Shown here: piece by piece, positions 52,785-61,694 of the stretch
How positions within the stretch are numbered: the first letter of the stretch is position 1
How the letters are laid out: every line of letters begins with the position of its first letter
Assembly: GCA_035342635.1 (NCBI GenBank)
Contig: DAOQXO010000001.1
Span: 1 to 64,000, forward strand
From: CADEFQ01 sp035342635
GTDB lineage: Bacteria; Pseudomonadota; Gammaproteobacteria; Steroidobacterales; Steroidobacteraceae
Length of the DNA stretch: 64,000 nucleotides
Direction of reading: 5' to 3'
The notes under the pieces: generated by a model
Told to the model about the DNA's origin: nothing
Database searches by the model: none
What the model saw: the letters and a program-made list of their open reading frames with translations, nothing else
Made by a program: the position numbers and the translations under genes

Positions 52785-54488
52785 CTAGTGTGAAGGCAGG
52801 TGGCGCAGTTTGCGATCGCGGTTCAGCAGCACCCAGGTCGCGTGTTCGGACAGGGCCGCCCGCGCGAGTGAATAAAGCACGGCGCGCCGCCGCTCGTCCC
52901 CAGCTGCGCCCTGCAGGTGCGTGCGCGCCTCGTCGAACAGGCGGTACATGTAGCCATACTGGCGGGCCAGTTCCTTGGCGGCGGTCTTCTGCAGCCAGGC
53001 TTCGAGCAGACCGGCCACGAGCGGCAGCAGGCCCATCGTGACGACGAGCGGCGTTTTCACGTAGGGAACGTGTAGCACCGGGATGAAGCACAGCACCGCG
53101 GCCGCGGTGAGGCCCAGCACGAGCGTGACCGCGCCAATGCGTTCGGTGAGCGCGATCATGCGCCGGCGCCGTTCGCCGGCGCGCCAGAAATAGGCGAGCT
53201 GGCCGCCACCGCGGTCCTTGGTCAGGTCGAGCGAACCGACCCAATGCTCGATCACATGCTCGATGCCGCCGCTCACGCCGGTGCGCCCCGCATCGTGCAT
53301 CTCGAAGTCGACCGCGCGCATCGCGGTGCGGATCCAGTCGAGTTCGGTGTCCTGGCGGCGCAGGAAACTCTCGTCGCCGGTGTGCAGCCTGCCCTCGTCG
53401 CGCACGCCGGCGATACGCAGGTAGAACTGCACGCGCAGCCCCTCGCACAGCGCACGATACTCGAGATGGTCGCGGTGCCAGCCACGACCCTCGGCAAAAC
53501 GGCTGAGCGCGATGGTCGTGAGCGCGGCTCCGAAGAACAGATAGATGAGTCCCCACATCGCCGGGATCTTCGAATACAGCACGAACGCGCAACCCATCAC
53601 CGCGCCGATCGCATAGGTCCACGCGGTGATGCGCATCAGGCGCCGCCGATGCTGGGTCGCAAGTCCGTCCGCGACCGCGATCAGGCGCGCACAGCGCGCG
53701 ATCGCGGGCGGCGCGCCGACGAACGGTACGCTGCCAGGTCCGGCCAGATCGCCGGCGGCGGCGGCGGCGGCGTTGAACTCCTCGGTGCGATCGAGCACGT
53801 GCCGGTTGAGGTCTGGCATCGCATCGTGCAGGGCGGAGCGTCCGCCGGCGAACTCGTGGACGTAGCCTGCCGCGAGCGGATGGTGGCCGTTCGTCGGCTT
53901 GCCGTTAGGTCGCGCGCGCGACACGAGGATGTGGAACACGAGCGAATTGTCTACCTCGCCGAGCGCGAGATCGCGCAGGTCCTCGACCGCGGGCCGCACG
54001 CCGCCGCGCGACGCGAGCCGGTAATCCACCACCGCCGCCGTGCCGCCGGGGCTCGCCGCCGGCTTGCCGTCCCACAGCGCAAGCAGGATGTAGCAGTAGC
54101 GCGCGAGGAAGTCGCCGGCACTGGCGTACAGCGTGTCGCGGTCGTAGCTGGCTTCCCCGGATGCGAGATCGAGTACGCGCGAGGCGGCGCGCAACTTGTC
54201 GAAGCGCCCGCGCGCCGCATCGTCGGTCATCTGCGAGCGGTAGTCCTCGAGCGGCAGCGGCTGCAGGAACACGAGCTCGAGCCCGAGCGCGAGGGCCTCC
54301 TCGGCGACCAGCAGGTCGGCGCCCTCGGCAAGCTGCGAGGCGACCACGATCGGCGTGTGCGGCCAGCGCTCGCGCAGGCCCTGCAGGAACTCGTGCACGC
54401 GTTCGCGGATCGCCGGCAGCTCGCTGTCGACGAGATCGCGGTGGCCGGTGACACCGATGACGAGGGGAATGGCTGCGGGCAGTTCCAT
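52785..54488 (-). CDS. SLOG-like domain fused to four-helix SLATT-like membrane protein
   Basis: The protein has 567 residues. Residues about 11-150 form a Rossmannoid SLOG-type domain: IGVTGHRDLV, VVASQLAEGADLLVAEEAL, VFLQPLPLEDY. SLOG domains bind or process nucleotide derivatives. Two helix pairs follow (about 288-329 and 451-498). The tail AKELARQYGYMYRLFDEARTHL...RAALSEHATW resembles the end of SLATT effector modules. ATG 54488 follows AGGGAGAA and lies 22 bases after the STAND gene. I infer a membrane-acting component controlled by a nucleotide signal; this is prediction, not shown. Confidence 0.78.
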   Translation of the reverse strand: MELPAAIPLVIGVTGHRDLVDSELPAIRERVHEFLQGLRERWPHTPIVVASQLAEGADLLVAEEALALGLELVFLQPLPLEDYRSQMTDDAARGRFDKLRAASRVLDLASGEASYDRDTLYASAGDFLARYCYILLALWDGKPAASPGGTAAVVDYRLASRGGVRPAVEDLRDLALGEVDNSLVFHILVSRARPNGKPTNGHHPLAAGYVHEFAGGRSALHDAMPDLNRHVLDRTEEFNAAAAAAGDLAGPGSVPFVGAPPAIARCARLIAVADGLATQHRRRLMRITAWTYAIGAVMGCAFVLYSKIPAMWGLIYLFFGAALTTIALSRFAEGRGWHRDHLEYRALCEGLRVQFYLRIAGVRDEGRLHTGDESFLRRQDTELDWIRTAMRAVDFEMHDAGRTGVSGGIEHVIEHWVGSLDLTKDRGGGQLAYFWRAGERRRRMIALTERIGAVTLVLGLTAAAVLCFIPVLHVPYVKTPLVVTMGLLPLVAGLLEAWLQKTAAKELARQYGYMYRLFDEARTHLQGAAGDERRRAVLYSLARAALSEHATWVLLNRDRKLRHLPSH

Positions 54489-54510
54489 TTGCGGGGCGGT
54501 TCTCCCTGTG

Positions 54511-57500
54511 TCAGCGGGGCAGGCGGGCAAGCCGTTGCTCGAGATCACGCGTGTAGTATCGCTCGCCGCCAAAGCGTTTGCGCACGATCGGCAGTGCTTC
54601 GGTCAGCAGCCTGCGGGCTTCGGGATATTTCTTCTCCGCGGCGTAGGTGGTGGCGAGCACGGCGTCCTGCAGCGCGTAGCGCCAGGCCTCGTCGGGCATC
54701 TCGGCAAGCGGGTACTGTTGTTCGAGCAGCGTTCTTGCCCGGGAGAGCAGTTCCCCGGCCTGCGGGGCGCGGTCCGTCTTTGCGTACACATCGGCGAGGT
54801 TGGTCAGCACCTGGTCCCGCATCCAGTGGTTTCGCTTCTCGGCGATACCCAGTGCCTCGTCGAGCCTCGCCTCCGCCCCTGCGTACCTGCGCCGCGCGAG
54901 GTCGATCATCGCGAGGCTGTTGAGTGGCAGGATCAGGTCGTCGTGGTCGGGGGGCTTGGTGCGCCGGTGAGTGTCGAGCGCCCTGGCCAGATAGCCTTCG
55001 GCCTCATCGAGCCTGCCTTCGATCAGCAGGCCACGGCCGATGTTGTTGGCCACACTCGCGCTCTCAGGGTGGTCTTTCCCCGCCCATTCGTCGGAGATGG
55101 CCAGGCATTCCTGCCACGCCGTCACCGCCTCCTCATACTGCCCGGTCTGGAAACTGATCGCGCCGAGATGATTCAGACTGTCGGCGACCTTCCAGTGTCC
55201 GCGACCGAGCGAGTTCCTCCTGATCGCGAGGCTGTCGCGAGTGAGCTGCTCCGCCTCGCCGTACCGCGCCTCGTAATAGAGCGTGATCGCGAGTCCCTGC
55301 ATCGTCTCGGCGACCTCCAGGCTCTTCGCACCGTGCAGCCGCGTGTCGATCGCGAGCGCCTCGCGATAGGCGGTCTCGGCATCGGCATCCGATCCCAGCT
55401 GCGACAGCGTATCGCCGAGGCCAACGAGTATGCGCGATACCAGTGCGTCGCCCTCGGGCGCAAGCTGCCGTGCACTGGCCAGGGCAATCCGGTATTGCTT
55501 CTCGGCCTCGACGTAAGCGCCGTCGAGGTACGTTGCGGCGGCCAGCGCCCGCCGCGTTTCGGTCGTGGCCCGTGTGTCGGCGCCCGCGGACCGTTCGCGC
55601 AATACCAGCGCATCGCGCAACAGTGCCTGCGCCGGGGCCGGCAGGCCGAGGCCCGTGTACGCCCGGCCCATCGCGGTCATCAGGCTCGAACGGATGGCGG
55701 GTCGATCCTGCAACTGGCGTTGCACGTCGGCGGCACCGCGGTCGAGCATCTCGCGCACCGTGAACTCGTTCGCGCGGGCCTCGGTCGGGTCAGCGAGCGT
55801 GAACAGGGAGACCATGAAATCCATGGTCTGCTCGGTCGTCGACGCCTCGGTCTCTGCCCGCTCCCGTTGCGAGGTGGCGACGAGAGCGGCGGTGGTCGCT
55901 GCCGTGGCGAGCACGGCCAGGCCGGCAACCGCGCTGTTGCGGGCGAGCCGTGCGCGGCGTGCCCGCGCCTGCGAAGCCTCGATCAGCGCGACTTCGGAGG
56001 GCGTGAGTTCCATGCCGGCAGCGGCGACACTCGCAGCCTCCTCGAGCGATCGGCCCGCCGCCAGCAACAGATCGGCCCTGCGGCTTTCCTGCTCCCAGCG
56101 CTCCGCGTTCGCCGCCAGGCGTGCCCGGGCCCGCAACAGGTCGCGATTCTCGCCGAGCCAGTCGCGCACGCGCGGCCAATGGCGAAGCAGGGCCTCGTGC
56201 GCGATCGACACCACGGGTCGTGCGTCGTTGCCGAGTTCGGACACGCACAGGCGCGCCTCGATCAATGCATGCACGAGGTCCCACTGCGGACCGGCGGGGA
56301 ACTCATCGAGCGCGGCGCTGCGGCGGCTGAATGCGCCCGCACCGGTGGTGGTTGCGCTGATGAGCCTGCGCAGGACCGATGACAGGCTTTCGCGGGTTGC
56401 CTCGGGCAGCGCCATGAACACCGCCTCGGCGCGCCGCGCGAGCGCGCCCTCGACGCCCCCGATGTCGTGGTAGGCGGCAAATGTCAGCGTGCCGTCGGAC
56501 GCGCGTCGCAGGTAGAGCTCTTCGAGCGCGAACTCCAGCAGCGGCAGGGCCTCCGGGCTGCGTGCCGCTTCATCGCGCAGCACTTCGTCGAGACCCTCGC
56601 CGCCATCGACGCGCGTCTCGAAGCGCAGGCCGGCCGCCGCGGCAGGCAGCCGGATGATCTGGCCGATCTCCGCCGGCGTGGGTGCACGCAAGTCATATTG
56701 TCCGTCGCCCGCCTTCAGCGCGACGAGGGTCCCGTGCTCGACGCAGCGCGGATAGAAATCGCTGCGCAATGTCGCGATCGTCCAGACCTTGCGCGACGCC
56801 GTCACCTGCGCGAGCCGCGCAAAAAAACGCTCGCGCTCCGCGTGGCCGATTCGCTCGTCGGCGAACACTTCCTCGAACTGGTCGATCACGAGCACGGTGC
56901 GTCGGTCCGGTGGCGCGGCCGCGGCCGCTTCGCCCAGGCTCTCTTCGAGCAGTGCGCAAAGGTCGTCCCTGCGGTCCCGCGGTCGCAACTCGACACGCCG
57001 CCATTCGGCAATACCCTCGATGACACCCGGTTGCGTGAGTACCGGCAGCAGGCCGGAGCGCACGACTGACGACTTGCCGCTGCCGCTTGCCCCGATCACG
57101 AGCAGGAATGGCCGGTCCGCGGCATCCTGCCGGCGCAGCGCCGCGATCATCTCGCCGATCGCCGCGGTCCGGCCGAAGAACACCGGCGCGTGTTCGAAGT
57201 CGAAGGCCTCGAGGCCGCGAAACGGTGATTCGTGACGCCAGGTCGCGACATCAGTGCGTGCGGCGCCGACCGCCTCCGGGAACGTGCGCGCGATCAGCTT
57301 GCGCAGGTGGACATCGATCAGTTCCTCGAACTGCGCGACGTCGGCGAACGGATGGAACGCCGCGCGCAGCGTGCCGTCCGTCTCGTCGTGGAACCACCGG
57401 CGCACGAAGGCATCGAGGGCCTGCTTCTGCCGCAGTCGCTCGAGCGACTGCGCATCATCGTCGGCATCGAGCAGCGGAGGAGCGGTCTTTCGATACACGA

Positions 57501-57852
57501 GCAGCGCGGGCCGTCCGTGCCGACGGTAACCCGACAGCGCGTCCTCGAACTCGAACTCGGTTCCCGATTCGTAGTGCTTGCCGTCCGGCTTGCGAAACGA
57601 TGCCGGCAGGCGCGTGCCGAGGCGCGACCACAGCACGCAGATGGCGGCGTGCGCATCGGCCGGGTGCGGCAACTGGTCCTGGAAGGAGGCGGAGGCGACG
57701 AGCGGTTCGTGTTCCCAGAAGACCGGCTCGATCCGAACGCGCCCGTTGAACTCGCTGCCCAGGCGGTCGATGACGCGCCGGGCGATCAGCCGCTCTTCGG
57801 CGACATCCCCCGGCGACGACAGGAATATCCGGAACGTGTCCAACGCGCGCAC
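54511..57852 (-). CDS. DUF4062-nSTAND1 NTPase with transmembrane helix and TPR repeats
   Basis: This is a 1113-residue multidomain protein. Residues about 5-120 are DUF4062 (FRIFLSSPGDVAEERLIARR), and residues about 208-560 an nSTAND1 NTPase (SPFRGLEAFDFEHAPVFFGR; Walker A GASGSGKSS at 254-262; Walker B VLVIDQFEEVF at 320-330). A basic segment and one helix (about 641-659) follow. From about 690 onward there are TPR repeats of the type found in kinase-TPR proteins. The charge pattern puts the NTPase in the cytoplasm and the TPRs in the periplasm. It heads the three-gene operon and is the likely sensor or switch. Confidence 0.88.
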   Translation of the reverse strand: MRALDTFRIFLSSPGDVAEERLIARRVIDRLGSEFNGRVRIEPVFWEHEPLVASASFQDQLPHPADAHAAICVLWSRLGTRLPASFRKPDGKHYESGTEFEFEDALSGYRRHGRPALLVYRKTAPPLLDADDDAQSLERLRQKQALDAFVRRWFHDETDGTLRAAFHPFADVAQFEELIDVHLRKLIARTFPEAVGAARTDVATWRHESPFRGLEAFDFEHAPVFFGRTAAIGEMIAALRRQDAADRPFLLVIGASGSGKSSVVRSGLLPVLTQPGVIEGIAEWRRVELRPRDRRDDLCALLEESLGEAAAAAPPDRRTVLVIDQFEEVFADERIGHAERERFFARLAQVTASRKVWTIATLRSDFYPRCVEHGTLVALKAGDGQYDLRAPTPAEIGQIIRLPAAAAGLRFETRVDGGEGLDEVLRDEAARSPEALPLLEFALEELYLRRASDGTLTFAAYHDIGGVEGALARRAEAVFMALPEATRESLSSVLRRLISATTTGAGAFSRRSAALDEFPAGPQWDLVHALIEARLCVSELGNDARPVVSIAHEALLRHWPRVRDWLGENRDLLRARARLAANAERWEQESRRADLLLAAGRSLEEAASVAAAGMELTPSEVALIEASQARARRARLARNSAVAGLAVLATAATTAALVATSQRERAETEASTTEQTMDFMVSLFTLADPTEARANEFTVREMLDRGAADVQRQLQDRPAIRSSLMTAMGRAYTGLGLPAPAQALLRDALVLRERSAGADTRATTETRRALAAATYLDGAYVEAEKQYRIALASARQLAPEGDALVSRILVGLGDTLSQLGSDADAETAYREALAIDTRLHGAKSLEVAETMQGLAITLYYEARYGEAEQLTRDSLAIRRNSLGRGHWKVADSLNHLGAISFQTGQYEEAVTAWQECLAISDEWAGKDHPESASVANNIGRGLLIEGRLDEAEGYLARALDTHRRTKPPDHDDLILPLNSLAMIDLARRRYAGAEARLDEALGIAEKRNHWMRDQVLTNLADVYAKTDRAPQAGELLSRARTLLEQQYPLAEMPDEAWRYALQDAVLATTYAAEKKYPEARRLLTEALPIVRKRFGGERYYTRDLEQRLARLPR

Positions 57853-57913
57853 ATTACCGAAGACCGCGCCGCGGCCACAATCGCGCCCTGGGTCGGCGGG
57901 GCGCCGGCCACGA

Positions 57914-58831
57914 TCAACGAGCCGCGGGCTGGCCAGTGCGCCGCCGGATCATGAGCAGGGCGGCAAGTCCGGCGAGCATCAGCACCAGGGTGCCAGGTTC
58001 CGGGACGGGCGCAGGCGGCGGCGGTGTCGTGCCTCCCACGAGCACGCCATCGCGGAAGCGGAAGAAGTAATCGGCATCCTCGACCAGCGCGTCAGTGCTG
58101 CGAAACAGATCGGCGCCGCCGGCGGTGATGAACTGGTTGCCGATCAGCGATGGGAAGGACGAGTCGAGGGCGTTCGAGCCGTAGCGCATGTCGACGTCGA
58201 AGTCGCCGTTGCCGAGGAAGTAGATGTACGCCTGGAAGTCGTAGGTCGTGTCGGGATCGTCCGCGAGCGCGATGTTGGTCCAGAAGAAACGTATGCCGGC
58301 CACCGCGGCGTCCGCGTCAGGTGCGGCGTCACTGAGACCCATGCCGAAACCGAAGGTATACGAGGTGCTGCCATCGCCGTTCGACGAGAAAGTGCCGTCG
58401 CCAAGGTCGTAGGCATTCGAGGCGAGATCGGCCGCAAACACGCCGAACAGCGGATCCGCGGCGCTGTAGCCGGTGGCGGAGTCGAAGAGCGCGAAGCTGC
58501 CGTCTTCGAACATCCGCAGCGAGTCGTAGCTGGTGCCGCCGATATTGAGGGCGTGCGAACTGTAGGGGCCGCCGAGCAGCGTATCGTCGCTGTCCCGGTA
58601 CTCGGTCGTGAAGAGGAGCGACCCGTCGGCGGGTGCCGAGGTCAGGTCGACGCCGTCGTCGAAGGAGCTGTCGAACCCGACCCCGGGCCGGCCAGGCCAG
58701 CCCGCGCCGGACTGCGGAAACGACTCGGGTCCGAAGTCGACCTGGACCCGTCGGGCCTCTGCGGTCCCGATTGGCAGCAGGGCCACGGCAACGGCGGCGA
58801 TCAGGGCCCTGGACACCCGGTTGGTGGACAT
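57914..58831 (-). CDS. PEP-CTERM sorting domain protein
   Basis: This 305-residue exported protein begins with a signal peptide (MSTNRVSRALIAAVAVALLPIGTAEA). The body is Asp/Ser/Gly-rich with few charged helices and is of the nidogen-like/PEP-CTERM type (RVQVDFGPESFPQ, RFFWTNIALADDPDTTYDFQ). The C-terminus has a PAPVPEPGTL motif, a hydrophobic helix and an RRR anchor, the exosortase sorting tripartite signal. It is expected at the cell surface or in exopolysaccharide matrix. No exosortase gene is in this window. Confidence 0.9.
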   Translation of the reverse strand: MSTNRVSRALIAAVAVALLPIGTAEARRVQVDFGPESFPQSGAGWPGRPGVGFDSSFDDGVDLTSAPADGSLLFTTEYRDSDDTLLGGPYSSHALNIGGTSYDSLRMFEDGSFALFDSATGYSAADPLFGVFAADLASNAYDLGDGTFSSNGDGSTSYTFGFGMGLSDAAPDADAAVAGIRFFWTNIALADDPDTTYDFQAYIYFLGNGDFDVDMRYGSNALDSSFPSLIGNQFITAGGADLFRSTDALVEDADYFFRFRDGVLVGGTTPPPPAPVPEPGTLVLMLAGLAALLMIRRRTGQPAAR

Positions 58832-59048
58832 TGTCGCGACTCCCCTGAAGTTCCGTTTCAGGTGCCGGCAGGCCGCATCCCTGCCGACGCCGGTGAGAGG
58901 ACAAGCGCAGCAAGTACGATGCCACGGGATGGACGGGCTCGTCCGATCAAGCAGTTAGTCCAGGATTGGCGGCGAGTGCGATTCCCGTGTGGGACCAAGT
59001 GTAAGATTCGCCGACGCCCGCCGGGAGAATGCGGGCCGGGGTATCGCG

Positions 59049-60017
59049 ATGGAATGCGGTGTACGCAGCTGGTCGGTGGGCGCGGCGGTGCTTTACGGGG
59101 CCCTGGGCCTTCTGCCCTTGCCGGCAGCCGCCCGGGAGTCCTGCGCCCTCGACGCCCTCGCATCCCCGGATCTGGTCATCGCGAACGTCGAGCCCGTGCG
59201 GTTCGCGAACGACATCACCCGCAAGGCGATCGCCCATACGGCGACCGATCCGGCGGCCTTCAAGATCAAGGTGAGGCGCGCGGGTCCCGGCGCGAGCTCG
59301 TTCAACAACGAGCCCCGCTACGAACTGGCGGCTCTCGAGATTTCGCGACTCCTCTACCCGCCGGGTGAGGACGTCGTGCCGCCGATCGCGCTGCGCTCGG
59401 AGTCTTTCCCCGCCTTCTACGCCATCGACCCCGCGGGCGTCGAGGCGTGGCGCGGCACCAATGCCGCACTGTTCATGGTGCAGTGCTGGCTCGAAGGCGC
59501 GAAGTCCCATCGCCTCGAGATCGACAGGTCGCGCTTCGCGACCGATCCCGCCTACGCGCGCGCGATCAGCCGCCTGAACGTGCTCACCTACCTGATCGAG
59601 CACAAGGACTCGAACCTCGGCAACGTGATGCTGACTGGTGAGGGCGAGACCGTGCGCGCCTGGGCAATCGACAACGGCGTCGCGTTCGATTCTGCCGAGA
59701 GCGATGTCGGCGTGTTCTGGAGGAACCTGCGTGTCGACGCCGTCGATCGCGCGCTCGCCGATCGACTGCGCTCGCTCACGCTTGAGGAACTGCGCGCGCG
59801 GCTCGGCGTGATCGCGCAGTACGAACTGGTCGACTCGCGATGGCAGCCGCGCGAGCGCGGCGCCAACCTCGATGCGCGGCGCGGCGTGCGCCGTCGTGCC
59901 AACCAGTTGCAGCTCGGGCTCACCAGTGCGGAAATCAATTCGATCGAGCGCCGTCGGCAACGGCTCGTGCGCCGGATCGACAAGGGCGAGATCAGCCTGT
60001 TACCCGACGCATCCTGA
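59049..60017 (+). CDS. Secreted PI3/4-kinase- or FAM20-like protein
   Basis: This 322-residue protein has an N-terminal signal peptide (residues about 1-29). The kinase-like core shows FKIKVRR (candidate nucleotide-binding Lys near 72-74), ELAALEISRLLYPPGEDVVPP, the catalytic-loop-like HKDSNLGNVML (185-195) and the metal-binding-like AIDNGVAF (206-213). The order is HxDxxxxN then DNG, that of PI3/4-kinase and FAM20C-type enzymes. Unlike the relative fused to the phosphoesterase, catalytic residues appear intact. Target is unknown. Its 3' end overlaps the convergent gene by 26 bases. Confidence 0.78.
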   Translation: MECGVRSWSVGAAVLYGALGLLPLPAAARESCALDALASPDLVIANVEPVRFANDITRKAIAHTATDPAAFKIKVRRAGPGASSFNNEPRYELAALEISRLLYPPGEDVVPPIALRSESFPAFYAIDPAGVEAWRGTNAALFMVQCWLEGAKSHRLEIDRSRFATDPAYARAISRLNVLTYLIEHKDSNLGNVMLTGEGETVRAWAIDNGVAFDSAESDVGVFWRNLRVDAVDRALADRLRSLTLEELRARLGVIAQYELVDSRWQPRERGANLDARRGVRRRANQLQLGLTSAEINSIERRRQRLVRRIDKGEISLLPDAS

Positions 60018-61626
60018 TGATCGCGGTCGCCGTGGCGCCGTCCATGTCGCTCGCGACGATCTCGATGTACTCCTCGACCAGCACATCGCCCGGCGGCACG
60101 CCTGTGAGGCGTGCCAGCGCGCCGTCGAACTCGAGCCACGGCGGCAGCGGTCCACCGCCCGCGAGCCGCGCCTCGTAGGCGAGCACATCGCCCGGATCGG
60201 GATCGAAGAACGTCTCCGCCGGCAGCACGTGGTCGATAGCCCGGCCCGGATGCACGAGCAGATCCTCGGGCTCGCGCTGGCGCACCGGCGCGGTGTTCTG
60301 CGTCTCGGCGCGCGACAGCGCGCTGTAGTGGCGACCGATCCGCGCGGCGACGCCGAGCCAGACCACGCAGAGCGCGGCGTTCAGCATCGCGAAGCTGCGC
60401 GTGCCGAAGCCGAACCAGTTGAGACCGGCAAACACCACGCCCGCCTGCAGGATGTCGCCGAAGCGCCAGAAGAAAGTGTCGATCGTCGTCTTGCCGTCGA
60501 ACTTCGCCGCTGCGCCCGTCGGCAGATAGAGCGTCTGCTCCGTCGTGTTCATCAGCGAATAGTTGGTCGAGTTCTCGAGGATCTTGGCGACGTAGATCAT
60601 CGTGAACACAGGCACGAACGCGATCGCGCCGTAGACGAACAGCGCGATCGCCGGCAACACCAGCACTGCGCCGCGCACGCCGATCGCACGGTAGACGCGG
60701 GATACGGCGAGCGCCTGCACCAGCACACCGACCAGTGTGACCCACAGCTGGAAGCGCGCGTACAGCGAACCGATGATGGCTTCGCGCTCGGTGAGCAACG
60801 CGTCCGCGCCGGCGAGCATTTCGGCGCGTGCCTTGATCAGCGCCGCGAGCAGGTAGTCGCCGGTCGAGCCGATGCAGTTGAGCAGCACGACGAAAGTCGC
60901 GACGAGCAGCAGGTAGCGGCTGCTGAACACGACCTGGAAGCCGCCGAATACCGAGCTCACTGTCTTTGCAGCCCCGGTCACCGGCACGGGCCGGGACGAT
61001 TCGGGCACGGCGCGCGCCTCCGGGCTGATCACACCGATGCTCGCAACGAGCAGCAGCGCGCCGAGCAGCAGCAGCGGCAGTGGGCCAAGGCGCACGATCG
61101 CAAGATCGGTGATCTGCGCGCCGGCCAGCGCACCGACGGTGGCGCCCAGCATGATGGCCGGGAAGAGCCGCTGTCCGCTCTTGGTGTTGAACGAGCTGGC
61201 GGCGAGCGCCCAGAACTGCGCGACCACCATCAATCCGTACACACTCACCCAGATGAAGAACACGATGCCGAACCACTTGCTCGCGCGAAATGGATAGGCG
61301 ACAGCGAAGGCGAGGATGTTCGCCGCGAAGAAGGCGCTGACCAGTCCAACGAGACGGCGGCCGTCGATCCGGCGGCGCACGGCGCTGTAGAGAGGTACCA
61401 GCAGCATCAGCACCACGCCATTCGCCGCGACCGCGTAGCTGCGCACCTCGGCTGCGGCGCCAGCGAGCAGGAATGACTCGCGCAGCGCCTTCAGCACGTA
61501 GTACGACGCCATAATCAGGAACGCGTGCGAGCCGAACAGCGCGATGCAGCGGCCTTCGCCGGCGCGCACGCGGGTGAGCAGGCGCAACGCGCGCTCGAAT
61601 GGCGTGAGTTCCGCAGGTGCGCTCAA
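59992..61626 (-). CDS. Nucleotide transporter-like MFS protein with cadherin-like C-terminal domain
   Basis: This 544-residue protein has about twelve helices (residues 25-455). It matches the Npt/Tlc-like NTP/NDP exchange transporter family, with SHAFLIMASYYVLKALRESFL and NTTEQTLYLPTGAAAKFDGK. After the last helix comes a domain of about 75 residues, FFDPDPGDVLAYEARLAGG...LPPWLEFDGALARLTGVPP...VASDMDG, in the cadherin-like/He_PIG immunoglobulin style normally found in extracellular proteins. With an even number of helices that domain would be cytoplasmic, which is odd. Substrate is unknown. Confidence 0.82.
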   Translation of the reverse strand: MSAPAELTPFERALRLLTRVRAGEGRCIALFGSHAFLIMASYYVLKALRESFLLAGAAAEVRSYAVAANGVVLMLLVPLYSAVRRRIDGRRLVGLVSAFFAANILAFAVAYPFRASKWFGIVFFIWVSVYGLMVVAQFWALAASSFNTKSGQRLFPAIMLGATVGALAGAQITDLAIVRLGPLPLLLLGALLLVASIGVISPEARAVPESSRPVPVTGAAKTVSSVFGGFQVVFSSRYLLLVATFVVLLNCIGSTGDYLLAALIKARAEMLAGADALLTEREAIIGSLYARFQLWVTLVGVLVQALAVSRVYRAIGVRGAVLVLPAIALFVYGAIAFVPVFTMIYVAKILENSTNYSLMNTTEQTLYLPTGAAAKFDGKTTIDTFFWRFGDILQAGVVFAGLNWFGFGTRSFAMLNAALCVVWLGVAARIGRHYSALSRAETQNTAPVRQREPEDLLVHPGRAIDHVLPAETFFDPDPGDVLAYEARLAGGGPLPPWLEFDGALARLTGVPPGDVLVEEYIEIVASDMDGATATAIIRMRRVTG

Positions 61627-61694
61627 TGGACCCCCGTCGATCGACGATTCCCGGCGCGAACCGCCGACAGCTTACAGCCAGCGCACCGGCCTGC

